From NCBI GenBank assembly GCA_036496285.1, contig DASXLI010000077.1, forward strand, positions 1-64,000: DNA of 64,000 nt. The letters run 5' to 3'. How positions within the stretch are numbered: the first letter of the stretch is position 1; the number at the start of each line of letters is the position of its first letter. The translations under genes and the position numbers were made by a program. The notes under the pieces were generated by a model. That model was given only the letters and a program-made list of their open reading frames with translations. It had not been told where the DNA came from and did no database searches. Below are positions 35,348-42,874 of this stretch, piece by piece. The DNA comes from DP-19 sp036496285. GTDB taxonomy: Bacteria > Desulfobacterota > Binatia > UTPRO1.

Positions 35348-36019
35348 TCAGCCGTCGCTCGGCGGAAGCGCCGGCAGCGCCGTCGCGGCGCACTCCGCCG
35401 CGAGTGTGTGGTAGGCTTGGAGGACGCGGTCGGCGTACGTGCGCGACACCGGCGCCCCGCGCTCGAGGCGATGGCGGACACGCGTCGGACCGATGTTGTA
35501 GGCCGTGAGCGCCATCGCCTCATCGTCGAACTGCCTCTCGAGCTGCTGGAGATAGCGCAGACCGAGCGCGACGTTGGTACGGGGATCCGCGAGGCGGACG
35601 GCATGCGCCGCCGTCTGCGACGGCGTGCCCGGCGCCGCCTGCCGCCCGGCCATGGCGATGCTCCGCACGGCGAGCGGGCGGACCTGGAGCAGTCCGCGCG
35701 CGCCGTGACCGGAGACCGCGTCGGCGCGGAAGCCGCTCTCGATCTTGATGAGCGCGAGCGCGTAGAGCGGATCGATGTGGAGCGCGCGGCTCTCGCTGTG
35801 GATGACCTGCGCCAGCTCGGCGGCCTCGCCGTACCCGCGGCCCTCCGCCTGGATCAGCCGCTGGAGCGGCCGGATCTCCTCGGGGACGAAGCGCACCCGT
35901 TCCCCCGAGCGGGTGCGCGGAGGGAGCGCCGCATCGACGTTGGCAACTTTCGCCGTCAGCTCGGCGGTGCAGGAGAAGGCGATTGCCGTCGCCGCGAGGC
36001 TTCGGAGGATACGTCTCAT
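35348..36019 (-). CDS. Lytic transglycosylase (SLT domain)
   Basis: A 223-aa secreted protein. It has a signal peptide (1-23) and an SLT/lysozyme-fold domain (about 70-200) with catalytic Glu in ALALIKIESGFRADAVS, GARGLLQVRP and the AYNIGPTRV motif. It cleaves peptidoglycan glycan strands to anhydro-muropeptides. The signal peptide end (SCTAELTA) is not a clear lipobox. A TATATAA box lies 11-17 bp upstream of the ATG, so translation may be near-leaderless. It lies upstream of tamA on the same strand. Confidence 0.86.
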   Translation of the reverse strand: MRRILRSLAATAIAFSCTAELTAKVANVDAALPPRTRSGERVRFVPEEIRPLQRLIQAEGRGYGEAAELAQVIHSESRALHIDPLYALALIKIESGFRADAVSGHGARGLLQVRPLAVRSIAMAGRQAAPGTPSQTAAHAVRLADPRTNVALGLRYLQQLERQFDDEAMALTAYNIGPTRVRHRLERGAPVSRTYADRVLQAYHTLAAECAATALPALPPSDG

Positions 36020-36391
36020 CGCGTCAAGTTATATACTGGCGGGCGGAACCAGGGCGAGCCGGTTCGCAACCCGCGGCGTAAAGATGGCACCGATGACAAA
36101 TCGGGAAGACCGAAATGCCCTTCCTTGCAACGTAAGTTCTTGATTTCTAGAATGAACAGTTTGACGTGTCGCGGCACATCGCTTGCTCGACTCTCCTTCG
36201 AAGACGAGCCGCTTCGATCCGGGTTCGGCTCATCAGGAGGGAACGGCTGGCAGGGCCATGCGGAGCGGCGGAAACGGCGGTGTCGCATCGTCGTCAGATG
36301 CGCCAACGAGCGCTCCATGCGAATTCGCGAGAGCCTGGCACAAGTGCATGATATGTCAGCTTTTCCGCAACGTTGTGACAAAACTTTCTCC
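36020..36391. other. AT-richer non-coding stretch without a recognised gene
   Basis: This is the promoter-distal part of the largest gene-free region (36020-36684). Base composition is noticeably less GC-rich than the neighbouring genes, and no frame shows convincing coding character. It holds the upstream region of the lytic transglycosylase gene (minus) and leads into the strong promoter at 36392. A small RNA is possible, but I see no clear hairpin-plus-T-run end. Confidence 0.5.
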
Positions 36392-36421
36392 TTGACAACG
36401 CAGACGCGAGGCTCTTATAGT
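36392..36421 (+). promoter_or_regulatory. Strong sigma-70-type promoter of the secreted-protein gene
   Basis: A perfect -35 TTGACA (36392-36397) and TATAGT (36416-36421, 5/6) are separated by 18 bp, the best promoter match in the window. The predicted start near 36428 leaves an untranslated leader of about 257 nt before the ATG at 36685. Confidence 0.65.
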
Positions 36422-36507
36422 CGCACAACATTCAGATCAGTCGTCCCGAGGTGCCGTACCAAAGTAAGTTCGCATCGTGTGTTTTCGGGTGAGCCTCTCC
36501 CGTCTCT

Positions 36508-36641
36508 CCGTAGTGCGATTGCTACGGATGATGGGCAAGCGAAGCCGAAGCGGTGCGGTTCCAGGACCTGAGCGCTGAACGAAAGCCGATGATGATCACT
36601 CGTACGAATCCCCGGTGTGTCGTGGACCTCACCTTCGTACG
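36508..36641 (+). promoter_or_regulatory. Structured 5' leader hairpins upstream of the secreted-protein gene
   Basis: There are two inverted repeats in the leader. The first is CCGTAG (36508-36513) with CTACGG (36522-36527), an 8-nt loop. The second is CGTACGAA (36601-36608) with TTCGTACG (36634-36641), whose interior adds GGTG (36614-36617) with CACC (36630-36633), giving a 12-bp helix with one 5-nt bulge. The second ends 43 nt before the ATG, just upstream of a GGAGG ribosome site. They could stabilise the mRNA or regulate translation; no known riboswitch class is recognised. Confidence 0.45.
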
Positions 36642-36684
36642 CGTCGATCAGCATCACCAACCACCCCTACGAAGGAGGGTAACC

Positions 36685-37341
36685 ATGAAGAAGCATCTGC
36701 TTGGCGGGCTCGCCGCAGTCCTGGTCGTCGGCATTTCGGCCAGCGTGGCGATGGCCCAGTGTGCTTTCGAGCACCCGAAGAGTGCGAAGAAGTTCCAGGG
36801 CAATTTCGTCCAGGCCTTCGTGTCGTGCGGCAATCCGGTGGGCAGCAACTCGCCGAACACGACGACGGAAGGCAGCGTTCCGGCTTGCAAGCCGCCGGAG
36901 ACGTACAGCCAGCAGTCCGGCAACACCGGCACCGGCTGGTCGTGGGACGAGCTCAAGGCCAGTGCCCAGGTCCAGTTCAAGGCCGCGGTAGCCAAGCCTC
37001 CGGTCACGCCGGCTGACTCGACCGACCTCGCCGTCAAGGTGAAGGCGAAGGGCATCGTGGATCCGGTCGGGAACGCGAACGGCACGGGCGCGCTCGCAAC
37101 GACTGCGCGTGCGACCTTCAACGACCGCATGAACGGCGACATCACCGTCGTCGACTTCGCGTCGAACTTCGTGACTCCGGTTGTGGATGGCAAGATCAAC
37201 GTGAAGACGTCGGCCGATGCCCTCCTGAACGGCATCAGCCAGCCGGGTCTCCCGCACTGCTCGAGCATCGAGACGGTCACCGTCAACCTCGTCGACCCGA
37301 ATGGCGACGCGTACGGTAACCTCGGTCTGTTCCTGAAATAA
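36685..37341 (+). CDS. Secreted protein of unknown function
   Basis: A 218-aa protein with a clear Sec signal peptide (MKKHLLGGLAAVLVVGISAS, cut after VAMA). The mature part starts QCAFEHPKSAKKFQGNFVQA and has four cysteines (about residues 26, 48, 68 and 193), likely two disulfides. The middle has a Gly/Thr/Ser-rich turn (SGNTGTGWSWDELKA), and the rest looks beta-rich (VTVNLVDPNGDAYGNLGLF). The perfect GAAGGAGGG ribosome site, strong promoter and downstream hairpins suggest abundant expression. I do not recognise the family; it may be a lineage-specific periplasmic or extracellular beta protein. Confidence 0.85.
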   Translation: MKKHLLGGLAAVLVVGISASVAMAQCAFEHPKSAKKFQGNFVQAFVSCGNPVGSNSPNTTTEGSVPACKPPETYSQQSGNTGTGWSWDELKASAQVQFKAAVAKPPVTPADSTDLAVKVKAKGIVDPVGNANGTGALATTARATFNDRMNGDITVVDFASNFVTPVVDGKINVKTSADALLNGISQPGLPHCSSIETVTVNLVDPNGDAYGNLGLFLK

Positions 37342-37350
37342 GAACCGCTT

Positions 37351-37372
37351 GGTGAGAAGGCGAATTCTCACC
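37351..37372 (+). terminator. Hairpin after the secreted-protein gene
   Basis: GGTGAGAA (37351-37358) pairs with TTCTCACC (37365-37372), an 8-bp stem with a 6-nt loop, 10 bp after the stop. No T-run follows, so it may protect the 3' end. Confidence 0.4.
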
Positions 37373-37383
37373 TGACTGTTGGA

Positions 37384-37426
37384 GAGGCCATCCGTCCAGT
37401 CCACGACGGGTGGCCTCTTCATTTGT
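37384..37426 (+). terminator. Rho-independent terminator-like hairpin
   Basis: A 13-bp stem with one G-T pair, GAGGCCATCCGTC (37384-37396) with GACGGGTGGCCTC (37405-37417), has an 8-nt loop and is followed by TTCATTTG. It is a strong terminator for the secreted-protein transcript. Read-through would carry into the lipoprotein gene 11 bp later, so the two genes may be only partly uncoupled. Confidence 0.65.
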
Positions 37427-37436
37427 GGAGGGGCAC

Positions 37437-38012
37437 ATGGGGTCGAGAATCCTGTTGCTAGCCGCGCTCGCCGTCCTGATCGCGGCATGTCAGCGAGACG
37501 AGTCTCGCCCGGCCCCGGCGCCAAGCGCGCCTCCGAAGGCGGCGGCCGCACTGGCGCAGACGCCGGCAGCAGTCGCCTCGAGCGCGTCCGCCGCCGCCGC
37601 GCCCAAGGCCGAGCCGTCGAACGACGCGGCGGCGGACAACGACGATGGCGACGACGACATCGACAAGCCGTGGGGCACGGATTTCGAGATCGATGCCGAC
37701 GCCAATCGTTACTTCGGCTATCCCCCCATGGTCGTCATGTTCGGCGCGAAACCGCTGAACGGGAAGCCGCCGTTCACCTACACCTGGGATTTCGGCGACG
37801 ACAGCGCCCACGTGACCGGCGAGATCGTCAATCACATGTACGACAAGATCGGACGCTACACCGCCTACGTCGAGGGGAAGGACGGCACCGGCGAGACGTA
37901 CCGTGTGTCCTTCATCATCGCCGTGGTCAGCCCGGAGGACTTTGCGACGCGGAAGGGACTGGACGTCTCGACGTTGCCGTCGCCATCGCCGGTTCCGACG
38001 ACGACGCCCTGA
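37437..38012 (+). CDS. PKD-domain lipoprotein
   Basis: A 191-aa lipoprotein: signal MGSRILLLAALAVLIAAC with lipobox IAAC (Cys18). A Pro/Ala-rich then Asp-rich linker (residues 25-80) precedes one PKD domain (about 85-170) with the typical PFTYTWDFGDDSAHVTG and VNHMYDKIGRYTAYV. PKD domains are extracellular Ig-like folds that mediate adhesion or spacing. GGAGGGG lies just upstream of the ATG. Its 3' end overlaps the convergent GT-C gene by 86 bp. Confidence 0.82.
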   Translation: MGSRILLLAALAVLIAACQRDESRPAPAPSAPPKAAAALAQTPAAVASSASAAAAPKAEPSNDAAADNDDGDDDIDKPWGTDFEIDADANRYFGYPPMVVMFGAKPLNGKPPFTYTWDFGDDSAHVTGEIVNHMYDKIGRYTAYVEGKDGTGETYRVSFIIAVVSPEDFATRKGLDVSTLPSPSPVPTTTP

Positions 38013-40044
38013 GCCCGGTCACCGCGTAGAGCCTGAGCGGCACGAGGCGGTTCACCCTGCTGGTCGGTGGGGTGTCAGCGGGCGCGTCCGGCAGGCGGAC
38101 GGTCACGTCGAGGTCGGGCTCGAGCACCTGTATTTCGACGTCGCCGACGTTGCGCGGCGGCTCACGCCCACTGCTGATCCACATGACGGGTCGGCCGCTG
38201 CCGAGCAGGCCGCGCATGACGCTCTGCCAACGCTGGCCGCCCTCGTTCAACATGAGCGACTCGCGCCCGGTGACGAGCCAGAGCGGCACCTGGAGCTGGA
38301 TGTCGGCGATGCTGCTGTCGATGCCGACGATCGCGTTGGCCGGAATGCGCGCCGCGAGCCTTTCGACCGTCGCGAGATCGCCGTCGTAATAGCCGAGCCC
38401 ACGCACCCCGAGCACCGGCCGCACCTCGAGTCCGACGACGAGCCCGAGCAGCGCCAGCGCAACGAGCCGCGACCGGCGCTCGGCGATCCACGCGAGCGCC
38501 GCGCCGCCTGCGACCGCGGCGGCGGGGATCACGAGCGGCAGGAAGCGGCGGATCGCCCAGGGCTGATACGCGGCGACGCGCGGATTCAGGAGGAACACGA
38601 CCGCGGCGATAGCCGCGGCCCATGCGGCGACGCGCACGGCGAATCCGTCGCGCCGCCAGACGAGCGGCGCGCCGGCGGCGGCGAGCGCGAGAAGCGGCCA
38701 CGAGCAATACGCGGCGAGCCATCCGAGATCGCGCCACGGCAGGAAGTCGCCGCCAACCCGCACATACACGGCGAGCGCCACCAGCAGCGCGAGCGGACCG
38801 GCGAAGCGCACGAGGCCCCGCATGGAGCCGATTCCTCGTCGGCGGCCGCGCAGCGCCGCCACGAGCCCCAGGACCACGAGCAGGACGAGGATGAGCACCG
38901 CGGCGACGCCGGCGACGCCGAGCAGTCCGGCGCTCGTCGCGCCGAAGTACGCCCCGGCGACGTTCAGCGCGAGATCGTTCCGCAGATAGGTCAGGTGATG
39001 GCTCGGCGAGCTCTCGCCGTTCAGGAGCGCGACGACGACGAGCGCAAGGAAGCCTCCGCCCACTTCCGCCATCGCGGCCGGGCCGCGATGCCATGCCCAG
39101 GCGAGCACCATCGCCGCACCGACGAAGAGAAACATCTCCGTGCGCGCCAGGCCGGCAAGCCCCAGCACGGCGCCGGCGAGGGCGGCGAGCCGCCGATCAC
39201 CGGCCGCGTCGGCCCGCCGCAGCAGCGCGAATCCCGCCCACGCCGCCGCCAGCGCCAGCGGCTCCGGCATCGTGAAGCGGGCGAACCACCAGAGCGCGAA
39301 GTTGGCGAGGAGCACGAGCCCGGCGGACACCGCCGCCAGGAGCCCGAACACCTCGCCGGTGAGGAGCACGATGGCCGAGACGCCGAGCGCCGAGAAGAGC
39401 GGCGCGGCGAGGGGCGCCGCGGCCGGCCCGCCACCGAGGGTCAGGATGCCCGTCCATACGGGGAGCAGCGGGAAGAAGGCGGGAACCGCGCGCGGCGCCT
39501 CGAGCGTGGACATGAGGAGGCCGCCCGGCAGGCGCACGAACGGTCCGCGATTCAGGAAGCCGAGGCTGGTGAAGAGCACCGTCGCCGCCTCGCGCGGCAG
39601 CAGCGGAACGACGTCGTCGGCGACGGAGAGGCTGCCGGTCCTCGCCAGGTGGACGCCGGCGCTCACGTACATCGTCGAGTCGGCCGCGGCGATGGTGGTG
39701 TCGTACGGCGGAAAGCTCCAGGCGAGGACGCCGAGCGCGGCCAGCACCGCGACCACGCCGCAGCCGCGCGGCACACCGGCGCGGGGCGGGGTCGATCCCC
39801 GGGCCGGCGGCGCGGCGGCCGCTCCCAGGACGACGAGGCCGCCGAGCCCGACGAGCAACGCCGGCAGGGAGAACCACCCGCCGCGGGCGAGCCCGAGGCC
39901 GAGCACGGACGTCACGACGATGCCCGCCCAGATCCGCGTGAAGCGGTCGGCGCGCAGACCGGCCAGCCGCGCGAGCGCCCAGCCCGGCGGCTCGACGAGG
40001 AGCCACGCGAGCGTGACGGCCGCGAGCGCGGCGCCGACGCTCAA
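37927..40044 (-). CDS. Integral-membrane GT-C type glycosyltransferase-like protein
   Basis: A 705-aa protein with at least ten membrane helices in its first 500 residues and a soluble C-terminal domain. The first periplasmic loop carries an acidic residue near DSTMYVSAGVHLA, as in GT39/PMT-like GT-C enzymes, which use polyprenol-phosphate sugars; the specific family is uncertain. I place the start at the TTG at 40044, which overlaps the upstream stop (TTGA); no ATG or GTG fits nearby. The last 28 or so codons are low complexity and overlap the lipoprotein gene on the other strand, perhaps after loss of an earlier stop. Confidence 0.68.
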   Translation of the reverse strand: MSVGAALAAVTLAWLLVEPPGWALARLAGLRADRFTRIWAGIVVTSVLGLGLARGGWFSLPALLVGLGGLVVLGAAAAPPARGSTPPRAGVPRGCGVVAVLAALGVLAWSFPPYDTTIAAADSTMYVSAGVHLARTGSLSVADDVVPLLPREAATVLFTSLGFLNRGPFVRLPGGLLMSTLEAPRAVPAFFPLLPVWTGILTLGGGPAAAPLAAPLFSALGVSAIVLLTGEVFGLLAAVSAGLVLLANFALWWFARFTMPEPLALAAAWAGFALLRRADAAGDRRLAALAGAVLGLAGLARTEMFLFVGAAMVLAWAWHRGPAAMAEVGGGFLALVVVALLNGESSPSHHLTYLRNDLALNVAGAYFGATSAGLLGVAGVAAVLILVLLVVLGLVAALRGRRRGIGSMRGLVRFAGPLALLVALAVYVRVGGDFLPWRDLGWLAAYCSWPLLALAAAGAPLVWRRDGFAVRVAAWAAAIAAVVFLLNPRVAAYQPWAIRRFLPLVIPAAAVAGGAALAWIAERRSRLVALALLGLVVGLEVRPVLGVRGLGYYDGDLATVERLAARIPANAIVGIDSSIADIQLQVPLWLVTGRESLMLNEGGQRWQSVMRGLLGSGRPVMWISSGREPPRNVGDVEIQVLEPDLDVTVRLPDAPADTPPTSRVNRLVPLRLYAVTGLRASSSEPAMATATSRRPVPSASQSPPG

Positions 40045-40466
40045 GGGGACGTAGCGCCCGACGGCGCGGGACTCGGCGAGAGTTTGTCCTGCTCGCGCAT
40101 GTCCTTGAGGGCCTTGAGGGTTTCGTCCTGGAAGATCTTGCCCGCGGCCGCCATGCCGTTGGCGATGGGCTTCTTGGCGTTCGCCGGGTCGGCGAAGAAG
40201 TCGTTCACACGCTTGCGCCACAGCTCGTAGTCGGGCTTGTTGTAGACGGGAATCCACACCCGCATGTCATGCCGCTTCTCGAGCGTGACGGCGTCGATGT
40301 AGCCGACGACGTAGCCGAGCTGGAAGGTCTCGCCGTACCCATTCCACGCGTCGAGCATGGCGTAGCCCCATGCCATCGTACTCGCGAGGCCAAACCCCAG
40401 GGCGCCCGCGAGCACCGCGACCGTGATCGTCCGGCGCCCCGGCCGCAGACCGTCTGGTCGTCCCAT
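40041..40466 (-). CDS. Small membrane-anchored protein of unknown function
   Basis: A 141-aa protein with an N-terminal signal anchor (about residues 13-33, TITVAVLAGALGFGLASTMA), then FQLGYVVGYIDAV and a helical, charged body, with a Pro/Ser tail (SPSPAPSGATSP). The GYVVGYIDA stretch is slightly reminiscent of the Rap1a/Tai immunity-like fold, but I would not assign it. It is coupled to the downstream GT-C gene through a 4-bp overlap, so it may be an accessory to that enzyme. Confidence 0.72.
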   Translation of the reverse strand: MGRPDGLRPGRRTITVAVLAGALGFGLASTMAWGYAMLDAWNGYGETFQLGYVVGYIDAVTLEKRHDMRVWIPVYNKPDYELWRKRVNDFFADPANAKKPIANGMAAAGKIFQDETLKALKDMREQDKLSPSPAPSGATSP

Positions 40467-40497
40467 GCCCCAGGGATACTCAGCCCCTGGGAGCGGG

Positions 40498-41943
40498 TCA
40501 ATCCACGTGCGCCGCGCGCGCGCCGCCGAGCGCGCGCCGTGCGAGCGCCCAGTCCTCGGGCCCGACCGCTCCGACAGCGACGCTCACCGCGAGGAACGCG
40601 AGGCCGCCGACGGCACCCATGGCGAGCGGCGGCACCGGCAGCCAGCGGCCCGCGACGAGCAGGCCGAGCGCGACCGCGGCGGGACGCACGAGGGGCCGCA
40701 CGCACGCGACGACGTCGCCGCGCGTCGCCGGCTGGGCCATCAGCAGCGCCTGCGACAGGACGTTCGCGGCCAGCGACACCGCCGCCGCGCCGACGAAACC
40801 GAGCATCGGCACGAGCACGACCGACAGGCCGATCGTGAGGATCGAGGTGGCGAGGTTCACGGTCAGCAGGAGCCGCTCGAGCCCGCGCGCGATCAGCAGA
40901 TTGGTGAACACGGCGCCGGTCGCTGAGAGCAGTGCCAGCCAGATCGAGATGCGCAGCGCCGGCGTCGCCGGCACGTAGGCCGCGCCGAACAAGATGCCCA
41001 CCAGCGCCGGCGCGGCGAGCGACACGGCGACGATCACGGTGAGAGCGAGCACGCCGAGCAGGCGTGCCACGCGGACGCTCAGGTCGCGCTGCGCGTGCCG
41101 CGCGTCGACGTCGTAGGCGGAGAGCACCGGCAGGAGAACGAGCATGAGCGACTCCGGCAGGAGCGCGAACGCCTCCGCGAGACGCGAGCCCGCCGCGAGG
41201 TAGCCGCTCTCCACCGCGCCCGCGAAGCGCAGCACGACGAGCTGGCCGACCCGCAGCGTGATCGTCAGCAGGACGCCGTTCAGGGCGAGCGCCCAGCCGG
41301 AGCCGGCGAGCGCCGCCGCCGTGCTGCCGTCCCAGCGTGGCCGCGCCGTCACCTGACGTCGCACCAGAAGAAACGCTGCCGTCGAGGCCGCGAGCTGTCC
41401 GAGGCTCCAGGCCGCGACCGCCCCGGCGAGGCCGAGCCCGAGCCCGCGCGTCACGCCGAGGGCGAGAGCGAAGGTCGCGATGTTGGCGAGCGCGATGAGA
41501 CAGAGCCGGTCGAGCCGGTGCTGGGCGCGGAACACCGCGCGCAGCCCGAGCGCGCTCCCTCCCACGATGCCCGCCGCCGCGAGCACGATCGGCGCGCCGC
41601 CCACGGTCGGCAGGAGACGCGCCCCCGCCGCGACCACCGCGACCGCGCCGAGCACCGTGCAGAGCAGGCGGAGCGCCAGCGCGCCGTCGACGAGCACCTC
41701 GCGCTCGGCGTCCGGCCGCTGCGACAGGAGCCGCACCAGCACGGGCTCCTGGCCGAGCTCCGCGCCGAGCTGGACGAAGGCGAGCAGCGCCATCAGCGCG
41801 GCGTAGCGTCCGAAGTCCTCGGCGCCGAGCGTGCGGGCGATCACCAGGAGCAGGACCATCGCGCCGCCCTTCTCGAGCGCGGTCGCGAGGAGCGCGAAGC
41901 CCGTCGCTCGCGCCGTGCGGCGCACGTCGAAGCGTGCGCTCAC
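40498..41943 (-). CDS. Polysaccharide flippase (Wzx/MATE-like)
   Basis: A 481-aa membrane protein of the polysaccharide biosynthesis/flippase family with about 12-14 helices (N-terminus RTARATGFALLATALEKGGA, then LARTLGAEDFGRYAAL typed as IARTLGAEDFG). It probably moves an undecaprenyl-linked glycan across the inner membrane. The GTG at 41943 overlaps the stop of the upstream methyltransferase (GTGA). It is the only flippase in the locus; no Wzy was seen. Confidence 0.86.
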   Translation of the reverse strand: MSARFDVRRTARATGFALLATALEKGGAMVLLLVIARTLGAEDFGRYAALMALLAFVQLGAELGQEPVLVRLLSQRPDAEREVLVDGALALRLLCTVLGAVAVVAAGARLLPTVGGAPIVLAAAGIVGGSALGLRAVFRAQHRLDRLCLIALANIATFALALGVTRGLGLGLAGAVAAWSLGQLAASTAAFLLVRRQVTARPRWDGSTAAALAGSGWALALNGVLLTITLRVGQLVVLRFAGAVESGYLAAGSRLAEAFALLPESLMLVLLPVLSAYDVDARHAQRDLSVRVARLLGVLALTVIVAVSLAAPALVGILFGAAYVPATPALRISIWLALLSATGAVFTNLLIARGLERLLLTVNLATSILTIGLSVVLVPMLGFVGAAAVSLAANVLSQALLMAQPATRGDVVACVRPLVRPAAVALGLLVAGRWLPVPPLAMGAVGGLAFLAVSVAVGAVGPEDWALARRALGGARAAHVD

Positions 41944-42821
41944 TGCTTGATCGCGAGCACGCCGAGCCGCGCGTTCATGCCGATCGCCGCGCCGGCCGCG
42001 AGGATGAGCTCGAGCGGCACGCGCAGGGGCAGCGCGAGGCGATAGCGCCCGAGGTACACCTTGCCCTGACGGAGCGAGTGGATGCGGAAACCGGCCGCCT
42101 CGATGGCGCGCGGCAGGGTCCTCGGCGTGAAGTAGTGCAGGTGCGGGGCGACGTAGAGGCGCAGCAGCAGCTTGTCCGCCGCCGGGCCGCCGGCCCGCGC
42201 ATACGCGTCGACGACCGCCGTCAGCAGCGAGCGCTGGTTCGGCACCGCGACGTAGAGCGCCCCGCCGGGACGCAAGAGCACGTGCGCCCGGCGCAACGTC
42301 GCAACCGGATCGATGACGTGCTCCAGCACGTCGAGCATGGTGATCGCGTCGAACTGCCGGCCGTCGAGGCCGTACTGCTCGAACGGCTGGACGGCGACGC
42401 GCACGCCGAACTCGCGCTCGGCCTTCTCCGCGGTGAGCGGGCAGATGTCGACGCCGCTCGGCTGCCAACCACGCTCGCGCGCGAGATGCATGAAGATGCC
42501 GGTGCCGGCGCCGACGTCGAGCAGGGTGCCCGGCGCGCCGAGCGCGGCCTCGAGCTCGCCGAGATGCGCGCGCATGCCCCGGATCACCGGGTCCTCGATG
42601 AAATCGCGGTGGCAGTTCTTGAAGAAGTCGCGTACCTCGGGATACGCGGTCTCGTCGGTGTAGCCGAGCGTCTCGATCGCCACCTTCTCCTGCAGCGTCG
42701 GGAAGGGATCGGCGCGGATGAGGCCGCAGCTGGCACAGCGCAGCACCCGCCGCCAACGCATGTCGTGCATCAGGCGGTACCGCGTCGCGCCGCAGAGCGC
42801 GCAAGGAAGGCTCGACAGCAT
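41940..42821 (-). CDS. Class I SAM-dependent methyltransferase with N-terminal zinc-ribbon-like motif
   Basis: A 293-aa protein. Cys pairs CALCGA and CASCGL near the N-terminus suggest a small metal-binding element. The SAM site is TLLDVGAGTGIFMHLA, with acidic VDICPL and motif LDVLEHVIDP. C-terminal residues (LALPLRVPLELILAAGAAIG) are hydrophobic. The CX2C-methyltransferase layout is common in sugar or lipid-carrier modifying enzymes in surface-glycan clusters. The ATG at 42821 matches family starts better than an upstream extension. Confidence 0.85.
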   Translation of the reverse strand: MLSSLPCALCGATRYRLMHDMRWRRVLRCASCGLIRADPFPTLQEKVAIETLGYTDETAYPEVRDFFKNCHRDFIEDPVIRGMRAHLGELEAALGAPGTLLDVGAGTGIFMHLARERGWQPSGVDICPLTAEKAEREFGVRVAVQPFEQYGLDGRQFDAITMLDVLEHVIDPVATLRRAHVLLRPGGALYVAVPNQRSLLTAVVDAYARAGGPAADKLLLRLYVAPHLHYFTPRTLPRAIEAAGFRIHSLRQGKVYLGRYRLALPLRVPLELILAAGAAIGMNARLGVLAIKQ

Positions 42822-42874
42822 CGCGTGGGGTTGGTCATTGTCGCCGAAAGCCCGTCCGATGGAAAGCGTCGCGC

